Part shown: piece after piece, positions 39,247-50,904 of the stretch
Numbering within the stretch: position 1 is the stretch's first letter
Layout: every line of letters starts with the position of its first letter
Assembly: GCA_037178625.1 (NCBI GenBank)
Contig: CM074146.1
Location: 434,001 to 498,000 of the forward strand
Reading direction: 5' to 3'
Origin: Skeletonema tropicum
Lineage: Eukaryota > Bacillariophyta > Thalassiosirophyceae > Thalassiosirales > Thalassiosiraceae
Length of the DNA: 64,000 nucleotides
Made by a program: the position numbers and the translations under genes
The notes under the pieces: generated by a model
Told to the model about the DNA's origin: nothing
The model's database searches: none
What the model saw: only the letters and a program-made list of their open reading frames with translations

Positions 39247-40310
39247 TGAATGGACTTTATTCTATGTAGAATATGTGACGGACTACATGAGAGTATCACT
39301 GAGATACTATTACCACCTTTTGCATGAATGTCTTGACTCTTGCAAGAACAATTAGCATGACGCTTCTACCATGGGATGTAATTCAGTCAAAGGAACTAAT
39401 CTATAATGAACTTCCATTGATAGTCTAGCCAGCACGACTTATTTTACGTCCCGGATCGAAGTTTGGTCACTTTTATGACTTTTGCCTTCAGCCTCACACA
39501 GAACACAGATGCGCCCGCTAAGCATGAAAAGATTATGCCAAGGGGTACCACTGAATATGCTTTAAGTATGATGTATACAACATGATTCTCCACGGGACCT
39601 TATCATTTTTTTCTTCTGCCTATAGACACATCATCTCTAGAGAGGTACTGGCTGTTCGTGGTCATGGTTGGCTGATCAATGTGGCAATCACTCACGGGGC
39701 TCTCCATCGCCGTAAGCGTAAGCACATATAAGTGGGATTCAGGATGAGTTGCACTGGTTGTTCATCATTACAAGAGGGCCGCTGCATGCGCGTCAACAGC
39801 TGTCAACAGACGAAGCTGAGCCAATCTCAACCTTCGATTTGCAGTGACATAGTTCTCGTTCGTTGCCCCCTGTTCAAGAAGTTTGTACATAGTTTAGATA
39901 GGTACAACGACCACACTATTATTGCGCAAGAGACAGGGCTATTATATACCATGTCATCAATATTGGCAAGAGCCGCTCTTGCAAGCCGTCTAAAAGGCCA
40001 AAGCATCAATAAGAAGTATGTTAAGTAAGTACTTAATACGTATTGTAGCGGGCTGCTGAGTGAATCTATCTCCGTCCTGACTTGTCCCTCAAACTTAAAA
40101 CTTACAAGTGCCAGAGACAGAACTGAATACCGCGAATATGCTCTCTCCAACTTCAATCTTCTCATTCCACGACCACTACTTCAACAACAGTTGACTACTA
40201 AAAGTATATATGTAACAAGGCCCCGAACCCGAACTCCGTACGATGTATGTATTATTGTGTGTATGACATCAAATACATCCTTTACTACCTCAATCACCCG
40301 CATTATTATC
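39247..40310. other. Intergenic region, copy A
   Basis: About 1.06 kb between the 38233 gene and the LRR gene. Open frames on both strands are short and motif-free. Repeated exactly at 59143-60206. Confidence 0.4.
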
Positions 40311-43300
40311 ATGGATATCACTACGCTCCCTTTCCCCGCGGTCGAAATGACGGAGAAGCCTCGTCTCCAAATCATCGAAGAGATTTTGAAGGAAGTCATG
40401 ACGCTCAAAAATCATAAACAGTTGGCCGCTGCTTCGAATGAGGATCTTATGAAAGAACTGCTATCTCGCTTCCTCAACGAGAGAGCAGCGGGGCGTGCTA
40501 TTGCATCATCTGATGAACCGGCGTCTGATCAGCAGTTAAAGATACGGTGGTCGCCGCCGCAACGAAGGAGAAAAAATCGGTGGCGAAGAGCAAGAACAAG
40601 AAGAAGAAACCTCGTAAGCAGAAAAAGGCTGGCGGATTTATTTCACTAAAGTTGATCGCATTTGGCTCCATCGTCACGTTGATTTTCTCGCTCTCGTTCA
40701 TTAATCAAAGTGGTGGATCGGGGGAGGGTGAAGCACCCCCAGCATCAGCACCGTCTGCATCAAGGTACCTTCGTCAAACGAAACATCAACATCAATCGGA
40801 TAATGATAATGCAGCATCGCCCGAAGTTATTATCAGTCCATTGCCAGCGTCAAGTGTTGCGCCGCCTCCCATCTTCTCACCGGCTGCATCTGCTAGTAGC
40901 AATCGTCGTATGAAATTCGACAATTTAAGGTCAGCGACATGTTTTGACACGCCCAACTGGGTGGATGTGGATGGTTATGGGTGTGATATTTATGAACGTA
41001 ATGACGAATGTGCCTTCGCTGACCAATATGCAGGAGACATGGGACCAGCAACAGAGAATTGCTGCTATTGTGATGGGGGCAGTGTTTCCCTTCCTCCCAC
41101 CAACTCTCCCAGTCCATCAAGCACCCCAACAAAGTCAGCTTCTCCTTCGAGTTCCTTCAAACCGTCGAGTTTTCCGACAAAGTCAACTCCTTCAACCTCT
41201 CCAACACACTCTTCATCAAGCTTTCCTTCGATTTCATCTAATCCGACGGAGTTCTGTTTGGACACTCCCAATTGGAAGGATAAAGAGGGTAATGGGTGTG
41301 ATTGGTATGAAATATATTCAAATTATGACGACTGTTCCTGGGGTGACTGGCTTGCAGGAGACATGGGACCAGCAACATCCCACTGTTGTCATTGCCAGGG
41401 AGATTCTCGCACTGTAAGTCAAATACATTCTTTGGTTTATTTGGAGTTAGATTAAATGCATTGTGTGTGTGCGTGTGTGTGCGTGTGTGTGTGTGTGTGT
41501 GACTAATTCAATTTTGATTTTTATGCATGTACAACCAACTGAAGTGTCAGAATTACAGGTCGACGTGTCAAAACTACTTCAACATCGTGGGGATCGAGGA
41601 TGGTGTAATGTCACCATTGTGTGAAGAAGCAGAGTCTTGTTCCTGTGGAAATCATGATGTCAGAATTTTCACTGATAATTGGGGAGACAATCTAACAGAC
41701 GGTTTGTATAATGAGTGCAAATGCGACTTTTGGTCGCGTGTTTGCGAAGATTCAGGAGTGGGAGAAGCTTGTGATTATGCAGCTGAATATTGCTGCGGAG
41801 ATTACGAGACTTTTCTTTCTAAACTCGTGTATCGGAACAGTCCAACATGTTACTGTGATTTCTCCAACTATGCTCGGCGTGAATTTCAATATACGTTGAA
41901 GCCAAAAGCAATGAATATCAGCAAAGAGTTTTTTGACTATTCTTGTTCCCGGACTTTTAAAGATGAGAAGGAGAAGACAAGCCTGGAGGCAATATACAAT
42001 GAAACAAAGGGATGGAACTGGACAAAGAATGATGGTTGGATGAACGAGACAGTAGATCATTGCCAGTGGTATGGAATATCTTGCAACGATTTTGGAAAAA
42101 TCATTCGTATTGACTTGAGGAACAACAACCTTGTAGGCCAGTTTCCTGTGTACACATACACACTCAACTATAGAAGCTCTTGGAGATTCACCAAGTATGG
42201 TTTGGCAAATCTGTACAGGCTCGAGTCTATTGACCTGGCCGGTAACAAGCTCACCGGTACAATTGACTATCGTCCACTCTACAATCTTGCACCACTTGAG
42301 CACTTTGATGTCTCGGGAAATCAGCTCAGTGGAGGGATGGATGCACTTGTCAGTCCGTCAATAGTGCACTCTGACTTCAGCAACAACAACTTCACTTCTA
42401 TGCGCCGCTTCGACAAGTATAAGGGATCCTACCAGACTCTGCGTTTTTGTGACGTTAGCAACAATGCCATTCAAATAAATACAACTGACCGTCTAGGTAA
42501 CATTCCACCCAACATCGAGCAATTCTTTGCGCAAAACAATCAAATCTACGGCAGTTTTCCAGACTCAATAAATGACCTCTCACATTTAAGACAATTCGAC
42601 ATGTCATCCAACGCTATTTCGGGAAGTCTTCCACAGTTACTCAACAATCTTACACAGTTGCGTTACTTCAACATGTCATCCAACTCTCTCACTGGAGGTC
42701 TTCCAGAATCACTGAATAATCTTCCACAGCTGCGACAATTCGACATATCATCCAACGCCCTCTCTGGGAAGCTTCTTGATTTTGCAGGATCCTTTTTAAG
42801 TCTCCAGGAGATTGATGTGTCCCATCAAACAATCGGCTTTACGGGATCAATTCTAGAAGAACTAGTAAGATTGCAATCTCTCAAGGTATTGAAGCTAGCT
42901 GGTAACAAGCTCACAGGGACTATTTCACCCTCCATTGGAAATATAGCAGTGCTGGAAATGTTAGATTTGTCCAACAACCGTCTAAGCAGCAAAATTCCTC
43001 CTGAGCTCGGACTGCTCGACGGTGAGTTTATTGTGTGTTTCACTTTTGCGGCTTCATGATGAATAGATATGCTAGTACTCATCACTTCTTGTGCTGTCAT
43101 TTATCTGCAGGTGTCTTGAAAAGCATCGATCTTTCAAATAATAAGTTGTCTGGAGTTATTCCTTCTGAGATTGGTCAGCTTCAGGGTACTTCTGTGTTCC
43201 TGCAAGGTAATCGCTACGATTCGTCTGCAAGTGCCCCACTCAGCCTTTGTATGGTGCGCAGTGTAGAAGTTTTTGATCTAGCAAATGATACCAATTTGTG

Positions 43301-45324
43301 TCCAATGGAACGAAATGTCTTGAATGATGTTTATGAATCGGCCAAGGGTGTAGAGTGGACAGATAGAACCAAATGGGTCGATGAATATGAGAGCTGCTGT
43401 AACTGGAAAGGAGTTACGTGTGAGAACGATCATGTGACAATGCTGAACCTTAGAAACAATGGCTTGTCGGGGAAATTGAGCGAGAGCATTGGAAATCTAA
43501 CTGCACTAGAAGTGTTGGACTTGAGTGACAATGACATTAAGGTATGATATTGATATTGATGTGTGACGAATGCTTTACTTATTGACTACATCAACAGTGC
43601 CAACTCTAACCAAACATAATTGCTCTTCTTGTTCTTGCGCTCAACTACAGGGGTCGATTCCAACACAGATTGGTCTCCTTTCCAACCTCACTTATCTGCG
43701 TCTCAGTTACAATGCCTTCACCGGAACAGCCCCTAATGGCTTGGGAAATTTGACTAAGCTCAAATTGCTTCAACTTCAGAGCAACAGGATTACTAAAATG
43801 CCTGATATACCACCATTAGACGAGAGTGAATACAGAAATTCCACATTCGTCACAGACTGCGGCGTGCCATCTGCCTTTACAGATCCAATGGAGTGCGAAC
43901 ATTGCACAATGTGTTGTAAGTATTAATGTGACAACTCACATCAGCATCATCTGCTCTTCATTTTTCACTTTCACAATGCTCACCAACGTTCATCAACATT
44001 GACGTGATGTGCCAGGCAACGCAAATGAGGACTGCTATCCACAAGAAGACACCCAAGTTGAAGAATGGGGATTCAATACCTATGGCACATTTGCTGCTCT
44101 TCTCATTCCTTGCTTCATTGTATTTTGTTGTATGGGTGTCGTGTCTTTATGCCTCTTCCGCGAGTACAAGAATAAGAATCGCGAAAACACCCTAACAATG
44201 TCACAGTCTCAGGATCAGGCACAGGCACCTCAGACACAGGAAAACACTAGCGCCGATGAAAACGACAAGTCTGCTCTCAAGAGAATTGGCAAAGATTCGG
44301 TATATTCTTACATTGTAATAGAAAAAGCTTTTGGTGGCTGGCTTGTAGCGTTTGCTACACTTGCCATTCAGGTTATAATTCTCATTTTCTTCGTCAATGC
44401 GTCGGAGGCCGACTTGCAAGATGACAAAATCGACATTCAATTCACGTGGAAGTGCCCTCGCGACTCAGCTGTGTGCAGGAACACAGCCGATTTGAATAAT
44501 ATTGGCTGGTTTATTTTCTGCATGTTAATGATTGCTCATCTCGCAAAAGATTTAGTCAACGGATTCAAGTTGATGTACTATTCATCCAGAGTTGAGAACT
44601 CCTGCTGGAGCTGGACAAGGTTTCGATATATCATTGGTGGGATAGGCTTGTGTTCGATTACTCTTTTTGCCATATATGTAAGTTGTTGTCGCAATGACGT
44701 CTGTCATATCATCCTTGCTGCTCTTGATGCTTTGCTCAATTTCACTTTGTCACGCTTTACTTTCGCCTCATTCAGGTTAGTACCGTTTACAACAAGGCAA
44801 TCGCTACAAGCAATACTGAAATTATTCTTAATTCAGTAGTCGTATTGTTCATAATGGATTTGGACGAATATATCTTTGCTTTACTGGAAGCATGTAATGA
44901 GAAGTGGACAGAGCATGCATCTGACTCGGAAGATACCAGTTCAAGTACAGATGAAGAGGCAAGGAATGAAAGCTCAATTACCAAAATGAAGGAGGAAGTC
45001 GAGATTCAAAAGACGCAAATTGAGTCTCAACAAGAGGAGATAGCGTCTCAAAAGGAAGAGATTGGTATTCTACGCTCACAGCAGGAGGAGCTCATGCTTC
45101 AGAGGGATCAGGTGGCAAGACAAAACGACGAGATTGCAATTCTACGCGGGATAGTGCAACAAATGCAAGATTCTCTTGAACAGTTTATCCCTCAAAGTCA
45201 GGTCAATGAAAGCGCGACTTTGCAAACAACTGTATTGAAAGATGATGATTCGGAGAGGGATGCAGCAAGGGACGGTTCATTGAATGAAGTGGAAGACTTG
45301 AATACATCTACAGACTGCGTTTGA
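40311..45324 (+). CDS. LRR multi-pass membrane protein (diatom type), six exons, copy A
   Basis: Exons are ~40311-41413, 41545-43021, 43111-43541, 43651-43915, 44016-44677 and 44776-45324. All five introns are GT-AG and phases match. Order of parts: a short helical N-terminus (KPRLQIIEEILKEVMTLKNH); a basic KKKKPRKQKK run and first membrane helix (LKLIAFGSIVTLIFSLSFI); two Cys-rich repeats (DTPNWVDVDGYGCDIYERN and DTPNWKDKEGNGCDWYEIY) around a Ser/Pro linker; a Cys-rich segment; more than ten plant-type leucine-rich repeats (LEVLDLSDNDIKGSIP style); five further membrane helices, including EIILNSVVVLFIMDLDEYIF; and a coiled-coil tail (QREEI-type heptads). It is receptor-like without a kinase; the ligand is unknown. 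A frame change near 40527-40545 separates the MDITTL start from the rest and implies a 1-nt deletion or a missed intron. Present in both copies. Confidence 0.8.
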
Positions 45325-45596
45325 GATGAGGGAACAAGTCATCGGGAGGAGAAGATTAGAATACCCTATGATGCAGAATGATTTAGATGAGCCAAGAGGG
45401 GAAGTAGCTGCTTCTGCAGATGCAAACACATCTACATCTGATGTTGAAAACGTCGTTGAATGTGGTGAAGAAGAAAAAGATGAGGAGCTGTGATGAAGCA
45501 GAGATATGTTAGGATGGATATGTTAACTCAAAAGTGAATAGGTCGTAGTTGCAGATGTCAGCTGCATTTACCCTGCCGCTGCGCGACATGTCTAAT

Positions 45597-46454
45597 TCAC
45601 GAACAATCACCACCCTCCCGAAGCTGCCTATCGAGCTTCTTCTGAATATTCCCCACTCTCGTTTTAACGAGCCCTCGTCTCATTGTAATCACCGACTTGG
45701 GTAGTTTGGTCGCTCGCGTCTTCATCTGAACCGATGGCGAGGAGAAGGCTGCAAACTTTGGGTAAGGAGTGACTGGATATTTCTTTTTGTCTGCTTCGAC
45801 TTTGATCGATTCATCTAGTGTGCTTTCTGTGCTCGAGGGGGAAGCATCTGAAATGATGTTGGTATCTACCTTGAAGATGGACGAACCTCTCGTGTTTGCA
45901 GTGCCCGACTCGCTGGGAGTAAGTGATCCAAATGCCATCGGGGTATGGCTGTGCTCATGAAAGTGAGTGGCATTCAAGTTGTAAGGGCGTAGCTCCGAGG
46001 TATTTTCGTTATTACTCTGCATAATGAAAGCAATATTCTTTGCTTCGTGCTCAACAGGAGTGACGTGAGCTCCACATCCATTTTCACGGTTGGTGTCGTC
46101 GCTAAAATCTTGTCCAAAGAGTGAGGAAGAAGAAACAGATGTGAAAGTGGAAGATGGAGAGGGCTGTTTGCCTGGTTCGACTGAATCAGGTGATGACGAC
46201 TCAGATAATTCAGTTCCGTATCCAACCATGCTCGATGATTGGTCCGATACAACCAATGACAAGGATGACATTGGAGCGATAGATGACTCCTCTAGAGAAG
46301 GTTCTATGCTAAACTGCACAGATGCCCTATCTGTGGGAATTGTATCATTGTGTGCCTTGTTATTAGGCCGTTCCCAAGACTGAGAAAGACCAAAGATCTT
46401 GAAGATCGCTTTGAACGTGCAAGAGCAAATGCTGCGGATACGGAAGAATGTCAT
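45597..46454 (-). CDS. Hypothetical Ser-rich protein, 285 aa
   Basis: Single open frame from ATG 46454. The N-terminus is hydrophobic and Cys-containing (FRIRSICSCTFKAIFKIFGL), the centre is Ser/Pro/Glu-rich and likely disordered, and the C-terminus is basic and helical (KSVITMRRGLVKTRVGNIQK, KKLDRQLREGGDCS). The RxxLVKxRVxxIQ pattern recurs in diatom proteins as I know them, with no assigned role. Convergent with the LRR gene, whose stop is 272 bp away. Confidence 0.6.
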   Translation of the reverse strand: MTFFRIRSICSCTFKAIFKIFGLSQSWERPNNKAHNDTIPTDRASVQFSIEPSLEESSIAPMSSLSLVVSDQSSSMVGYGTELSESSSPDSVEPGKQPSPSSTFTSVSSSSLFGQDFSDDTNRENGCGAHVTPVEHEAKNIAFIMQSNNENTSELRPYNLNATHFHEHSHTPMAFGSLTPSESGTANTRGSSIFKVDTNIISDASPSSTESTLDESIKVEADKKKYPVTPYPKFAAFSSPSVQMKTRATKLPKSVITMRRGLVKTRVGNIQKKLDRQLREGGDCS

Positions 46455-46649
46455 GATGATAATGAATCATCGAAATGAAAATGCTCGAATCAAGAGCAGG
46501 AGCAACAAATTTTTAAAACTCAAGCCCAATAATTTTACAGTTCTGGAGGCGGAACACAACTGCTGATTCTTACATTGCATTCTAGGCGCTGTGACTCTCA
46601 ATCTCCCTCTTTCTCTCCACGATATCCTCTACCATTATTGTCGAAGGGT

Positions 46650-46696
46650 GACGAGAAGACGCGCTACCAACTAAGCAGGTAGCGCGTCTTTTCGAC
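46650..46696. repeat. Hairpin, 19-bp stem with two mismatches
   Basis: GACGAGAAGACGCGCTACC, a 9-nt loop, then GGTAGCGCGTCTTTTCGAC. It lies ~200 bp upstream of the start of the 45597 gene. Confidence 0.85.
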
Positions 46697-46867
46697 AAAG
46701 GGAGGGGGCATTCTTAGGGCTTTGACCCGAGCGTGGCGCAATGATATGCAGCGTGCAGCATCTAATCTCACCTAGAGCGAGCTAATACCATCTTCCCTAC
46801 AATACCCCCAACGTCGCCCAAAGCAAGGTCTAACGTTCTCTTGATGATGAGGTTGTGTGCTGCCGAC

Positions 46868-46902
46868 TGCATAGTGGCAATGCGCAGCATTGCCACTATG
46901 CA
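46868..46902. repeat. Hairpin, perfect 16-bp stem with 3-nt loop
   Basis: TGCATAGTGGCAATGC, GCA, then GCATTGCCACTATGCA. Perfect inverted repeat, ~170 bp from the other hairpin. The compact stem resembles either a transposon end structure or an excision footprint. Confidence 0.88.
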
Positions 46903-47202
46903 CGAGGGGGATGAAGTCATCTACATAAAACACACATGAATGACATTTTCGAAATACATTAGAGACATTTGAAAGGCAACTGATAAGATGGATCATGTTG
47001 TAGCATAAAACATTTACTTATGAATATGAATATCTCTCCATCTATTATCCATCACAATCACGAGAGACGCATGCTGTGAATACTTCCTCTTCCACCCTAC
47101 AATCAGATACACAGTCCCATTCATCTCAACCCCATGAATATCAACTGTACTCTCTACAGCAGCATCACCAGCATCCTCAGCACCACCCCAACCGATCTAC
47201 AT

Positions 47203-49589
47203 TTACACAATGAAACCAATCTGCCTCAACTTTGCCACACGTTCCTCCGTCAACATCCTCGAACTTTTACCACCCATCAAACTTTTATACTCCGAACGAG
47301 TACGTTTCACCCATTTGTAGAAGCGATTGGCTTCCTCCTGCTCTTGGATGCTAGGTCCACCCGCAGCAGCTTCATCCTGTGACACATCCATGGGAGAGGG
47401 GACATTGTAGTGTTGATTCTCGGTACCGAACTTGACGAGATTTTGGAAGTTGTCCTCCCAACTGACTAGGTCATACTTTCTCGTGCGCCATTCAAAGCCA
47501 CTGTGGACACAGGTGAGTGTGTGAGATATGTGTTTTAGTAAAGATGAGCACAGCATGTGAGTACAAAAGTCGATAATATAACGCATGAAACATTATAACA
47601 TCCTATCCAAACAAACACAAAGTATACATATACTCACATTGCCTCCAATCTGGGTGCCCTCTTGGCCATGAAATTCTTATCATTCTTATGATACATCTTC
47701 CTCTGCATATGCACCCACTCACCTAGCGAACCAGACGAACGAGGAACACGCGTATTACCATTCACGCGCTTGTACTCCTGCAGGTCATTGAATCGTTCAT
47801 CCCAACTCTTGTACTGCTTGTCATGAGACCATGCAAAGCCGATCCTATCGAGTTGAGCGATGCGTTCTTGAGAAAGACGCTTCTTTTTACGTTTGGGTTT
47901 GCTCCCAGCGGGACCATCCTTTCGTTTCGTGTTGGAGGTACTAGACATCATGCCCAAACCATCGAGTCCCATCATGTTCGCAGTAGCATCCAGCTCTGGC
48001 ATGGCATTCATCCCTCCTCCTACACCCAACAAATCGGCATCGTCCTCATCGTCCACTTCATAATCCTGGCCATTCTTCTGCAAACACTTGCGCTTGTATC
48101 GAATATTTGTCACCCATGACCCCAACTGTTTATCCTCCTTGTATCCCTGCGGGACGTTAACATGACCAAATTGAGCCTTGAATGTCAAGAGGCGATTGTA
48201 CATGTCGTCAAAGTCAAGTGGGGCATTACCACCACTTCCAGCACCTGATCCACGTCCACTACCAGAAGTAGCACTCTTGCGTCGTTTGGATGATGACTCG
48301 TCCTCATTCCCTCCATCATTGTTGCCACCAGCTCCTGCCGCAGCAGCAGCAGCAGTTGAAGCAGCAGCAACAGTACTCTCCACAACCAACTGATTCAATG
48401 GTTCAACCAACCCACGTTCCAAAAGTGGTGCAGCAGTAGCGTCACTATTGGTAGCAACACCTTGACCAAAGGTAGATTCCATCACGTGCAATAAGTTTCC
48501 AATCCCATTAATCATCATTGTATCACCACCACCACCATCATTAGCAGTATTTCCCATCATCAACAATTCAGTCTTGAGCCAAGTAAAGTAGGTATGAATC
48601 TGCGAATGCAATTGAGACCGCGCCTCATTGGACAGGGAAGCGGATGGAAAGAGTCTTTCCGAATTGGCGGTACCTATGGCGATGGGAAGGGGTGGCAATG
48701 TTGGTGCTGCAATACCAGCAGCAGTGCTGCCCGAGGTGGTAGTAGTAGAAGTGGTAGGATGAAACAGTTGAAACGATGATGGTCCACTCTTGACACCTCC
48801 AGCTCCGCCCAACACACTACTTCCACCACCAATCATTGACGAAGATGCATTTCCAAATGGAATCACATTTTGCATCGAAGCAGACCCCTCTGAACTCCAA
48901 TGGGGATATCCACTCACATTCCCCTGTAGATCGACGTGTATGTGAGGGAAAGCCATGGGGTATTTGTAACACCAGTTGGAGCGTGAGGAGTAGGGGATGA
49001 ATGTTACGCTGGTATTATTTGAGGAGCGAAGAAGATTTGTGGTCGATGATGCGCTGCCTTCACCAACGGCGGCAGGCTTGGCGTCTTCGTCGTTGGCAGT
49101 AGAAGAAGAGACATCATCGCTGTTGTAAAGACCAAACTTCTTCAAGTGATCCAAAGCCTTGTCCAAATGAAACAAATTTGAGATCCAAACGAAGCAATGT
49201 TCCTCCTTCGAATTATTCCCCACTGCTGCGGAGGAATTCACTCGGCCAACAGTCGGAGGCACCGAAATACTAACGACATGTAAAATACCGCACGAGCACG
49301 TCGAACGAGTCGATTTACTGAGGTCAGATTTGAACTGAATGGTCGATTTGAGTGACCGTTGGAGGGTTTTTAGTTTGTGTGATCCAACGGCGGCGACAGC
49401 GGCAGCGGGGGCGGCAACTGTGGTAGTAGTATCGACAATGGTGGTTTCGGGCAGCGGTGGCAGTGCAACAACATTGCCGTCATTATCATCAGTAGGGGCG
49501 GCGGCGGCCATGGTAGTGGAAGGTGGATCAACAACACGGGGCATTATTTTCGAACGTCCTTTAGCAACGTCGGGTTCATTTTCATGCAT
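47203..49589 (-). CDS. Helicase-associated-domain protein, two exons
   Basis: Exons are 49589-47638 and 47500-47203; the intron is GT-AG, and joining gives RLEAIGFEWRTRKYD and a 749-aa protein. The first ~430 residues are low-complexity (Ala, Gly, Ser, Thr) with a conserved-looking stretch HCFVWISNLFHLDKALDHLK then FGLYNSDD near residues 130-155. The C-terminal half contains three helicase-associated (HA) repeats: DFDDMYNRLLTFKAQFGHVN, YKSWDERFNDLQEYKRVNGN and SWEDNFQNLVKFGTENQHYN, each ending in an L-x-x-IGF(x)W type motif. HA repeats bind nucleic acid in bacterial helicases and are greatly expanded in diatoms without the helicase; a regulatory DNA- or RNA-binding role is plausible but unproven. 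A nuclear signal may lie in KPKRKKKRLS. Confidence 0.82.
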
Positions 49590-49937
49590 GTGATGTGTTC
49601 GATTTTTTGGAAAATGTCAACGGCCGGGGGGGGAATTTTTGAATTATTCTGTTTTTGAGGTGGATCCCGGATAGGATCGCTAGTTTAGGATACGGATACT
49701 TTTCTCATAAAAGTAACAGGTCCGACGTATGTGAAGATCGCTGTACTGAGATGTTGACAAAAATGATCAAGACCAACATGGTGGGAGCACGACACATAAG
49801 AATGATGATGTAGCCTCGGGTTATGTTGATAAAGTTCATAAAACCAATTTGGCAACAGTCACCAAAGCAAACGATCGATCAGCCTTAACACCCACCGCTT
49901 CGAATCTCGAAGTTTACCAATAAAATCATCAAAAAAT
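49590..49937. other. Divergent intergenic region
   Basis: About 350 bp between the helicase-associated-domain gene (-) and the 14-3-3 gene (+). It probably contains both promoters. A G-run lies near 49625. Confidence 0.4.
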
Positions 49938-50904
49938 ATGGATCGCAATTCTCTCGTCCGCAACCGCAACGCCAATCGCCAAGCTCGCCGAACAAGCCGA
50001 GCACTTTGATGAAATGGCCTGCTACATGAACGATGTTGCCCGTCAACCGCAAAAACTCACTGTGGAGGAACTTCACCTTCTCTCCAAGGCATACAAGGGA
50101 GTCATCGATTCCCGACGTGCCTCCTGGCGTGTGAGCATGGACTACGAGTACATTATGAAGATTGAGAATGAGCTTTTCAGCATTTGTAATGAAATCCTCT
50201 CCATCATTGACGAGTCACTCCTCCCCAAATCTACGTCATGGGAGGACATGGCTTTTTGCTACAAAATGAAGGGAGATTACCACCCATATCTCTGTGAATT
50301 CCAGCGGGGAGGCACTCGCAAGGCCTCCGCAGCGGCCTTGGCCTTGGATGCCTACCAATTCGCCACCGACACCGAGATTGCCTCGTCGAATCTTTCCCGA
50401 ACCCACCCCATCCGCCTCGGACTCGCCCTCAACTTTGCTGTATTTTACTACGAAATTCTCAATAGTCCCGATCGCGCATGTGATGTTGCCAAGCAGGCAT
50501 TTGATGACACTATTGTCGAGTTGGATATATTAAGTGAGGAGAGTTATAAGGACTCCACTCTGATTATGCAATTGTTGAGGCAAAACTTGACATTGTGGAC
50601 ATCAGACCAGGCCGCTGGCAATGCCCAGAAGAAGAATTTTGTCCAGAAGCAGAAGTTAGATAAGAATAAGAAGTCTGCAATCAAGTTGGGCTCTGGTGCT
50701 AAATCAAACCAGGTTCGACACACTGGTGCTGGTTCAGCCAAGGACAAGCCCAAGCTACAACAGGACAAGGGGCTTGCTAATCGTAATGGCAATGTTCTGA
50801 TGCAGAACCCGAAGTTTGACAAGATGGCTGCAATGAAGCTGGTCTGCAAAATCGTCGTGAAGGTTTGCTTGAGTTTAGCTGGGATCCCATGTCCAGACTT
50901 TTGA
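49938..50904 (+). CDS. Divergent 14-3-3 protein, N-terminus frame-disrupted
   Basis: Clear 14-3-3 fold: [40 protein letters not shown] then [41 protein letters not shown], and [20 protein letters not shown]. Such proteins bind phosphoserine/threonine peptides as dimers. Oddities: the only nearby upstream ATG (49938, MDRNSLV) is one base out of frame with AKLAEQAE, and the first in-frame ATG (50014) would delete most of helix 1, which forms the dimer interface. In GDYHPYL, Pro replaces the Arg of the usual GDYxRYL, one of the phosphate-binding residues; Lys (AYKG), the SRRASWR Arg and both key Asn are kept. The usual short acidic end is replaced by ~90 residues rich in Lys and Gln. It may be a diverged paralog or an early pseudogene. 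Confidence 0.78.

Larger units (their letters stand above)
35769..44102. repeat. Long direct duplication, copy A
   Basis: This 8,334-bp stretch recurs at 55665-64000 in the same orientation, offset 19,896 bp (19,898 bp after the 2-bp insertion). It contains the right half of the MULE, the 38233 gene and the first five exons of the LRR gene (the fifth in part). It begins at GCAAATGGTACAAAG within the transposase. The true end cannot be seen because copy B runs off the window. Confidence 0.95.
46455..47202. other. Intergenic region with two strong hairpins
   Basis: About 750 bp upstream of the 45597 gene and downstream of the helicase-associated-domain gene, both on the minus strand. Besides the hairpins listed separately, nothing was recognised. 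Confidence 0.45.

Noticed and set aside
41461..41502. GT dinucleotide run as a functional element
   Set aside because: Simple repeat inside intron 1 of the LRR gene; same length in both duplicate copies.
49938..49992. A 28-nt GT-AG intron that would restore the 14-3-3 frame
   Set aside because: Joining is possible on paper, but 28 nt is far below the ~90-115 nt introns seen here, and it would remove conserved residues before LAEQAE.
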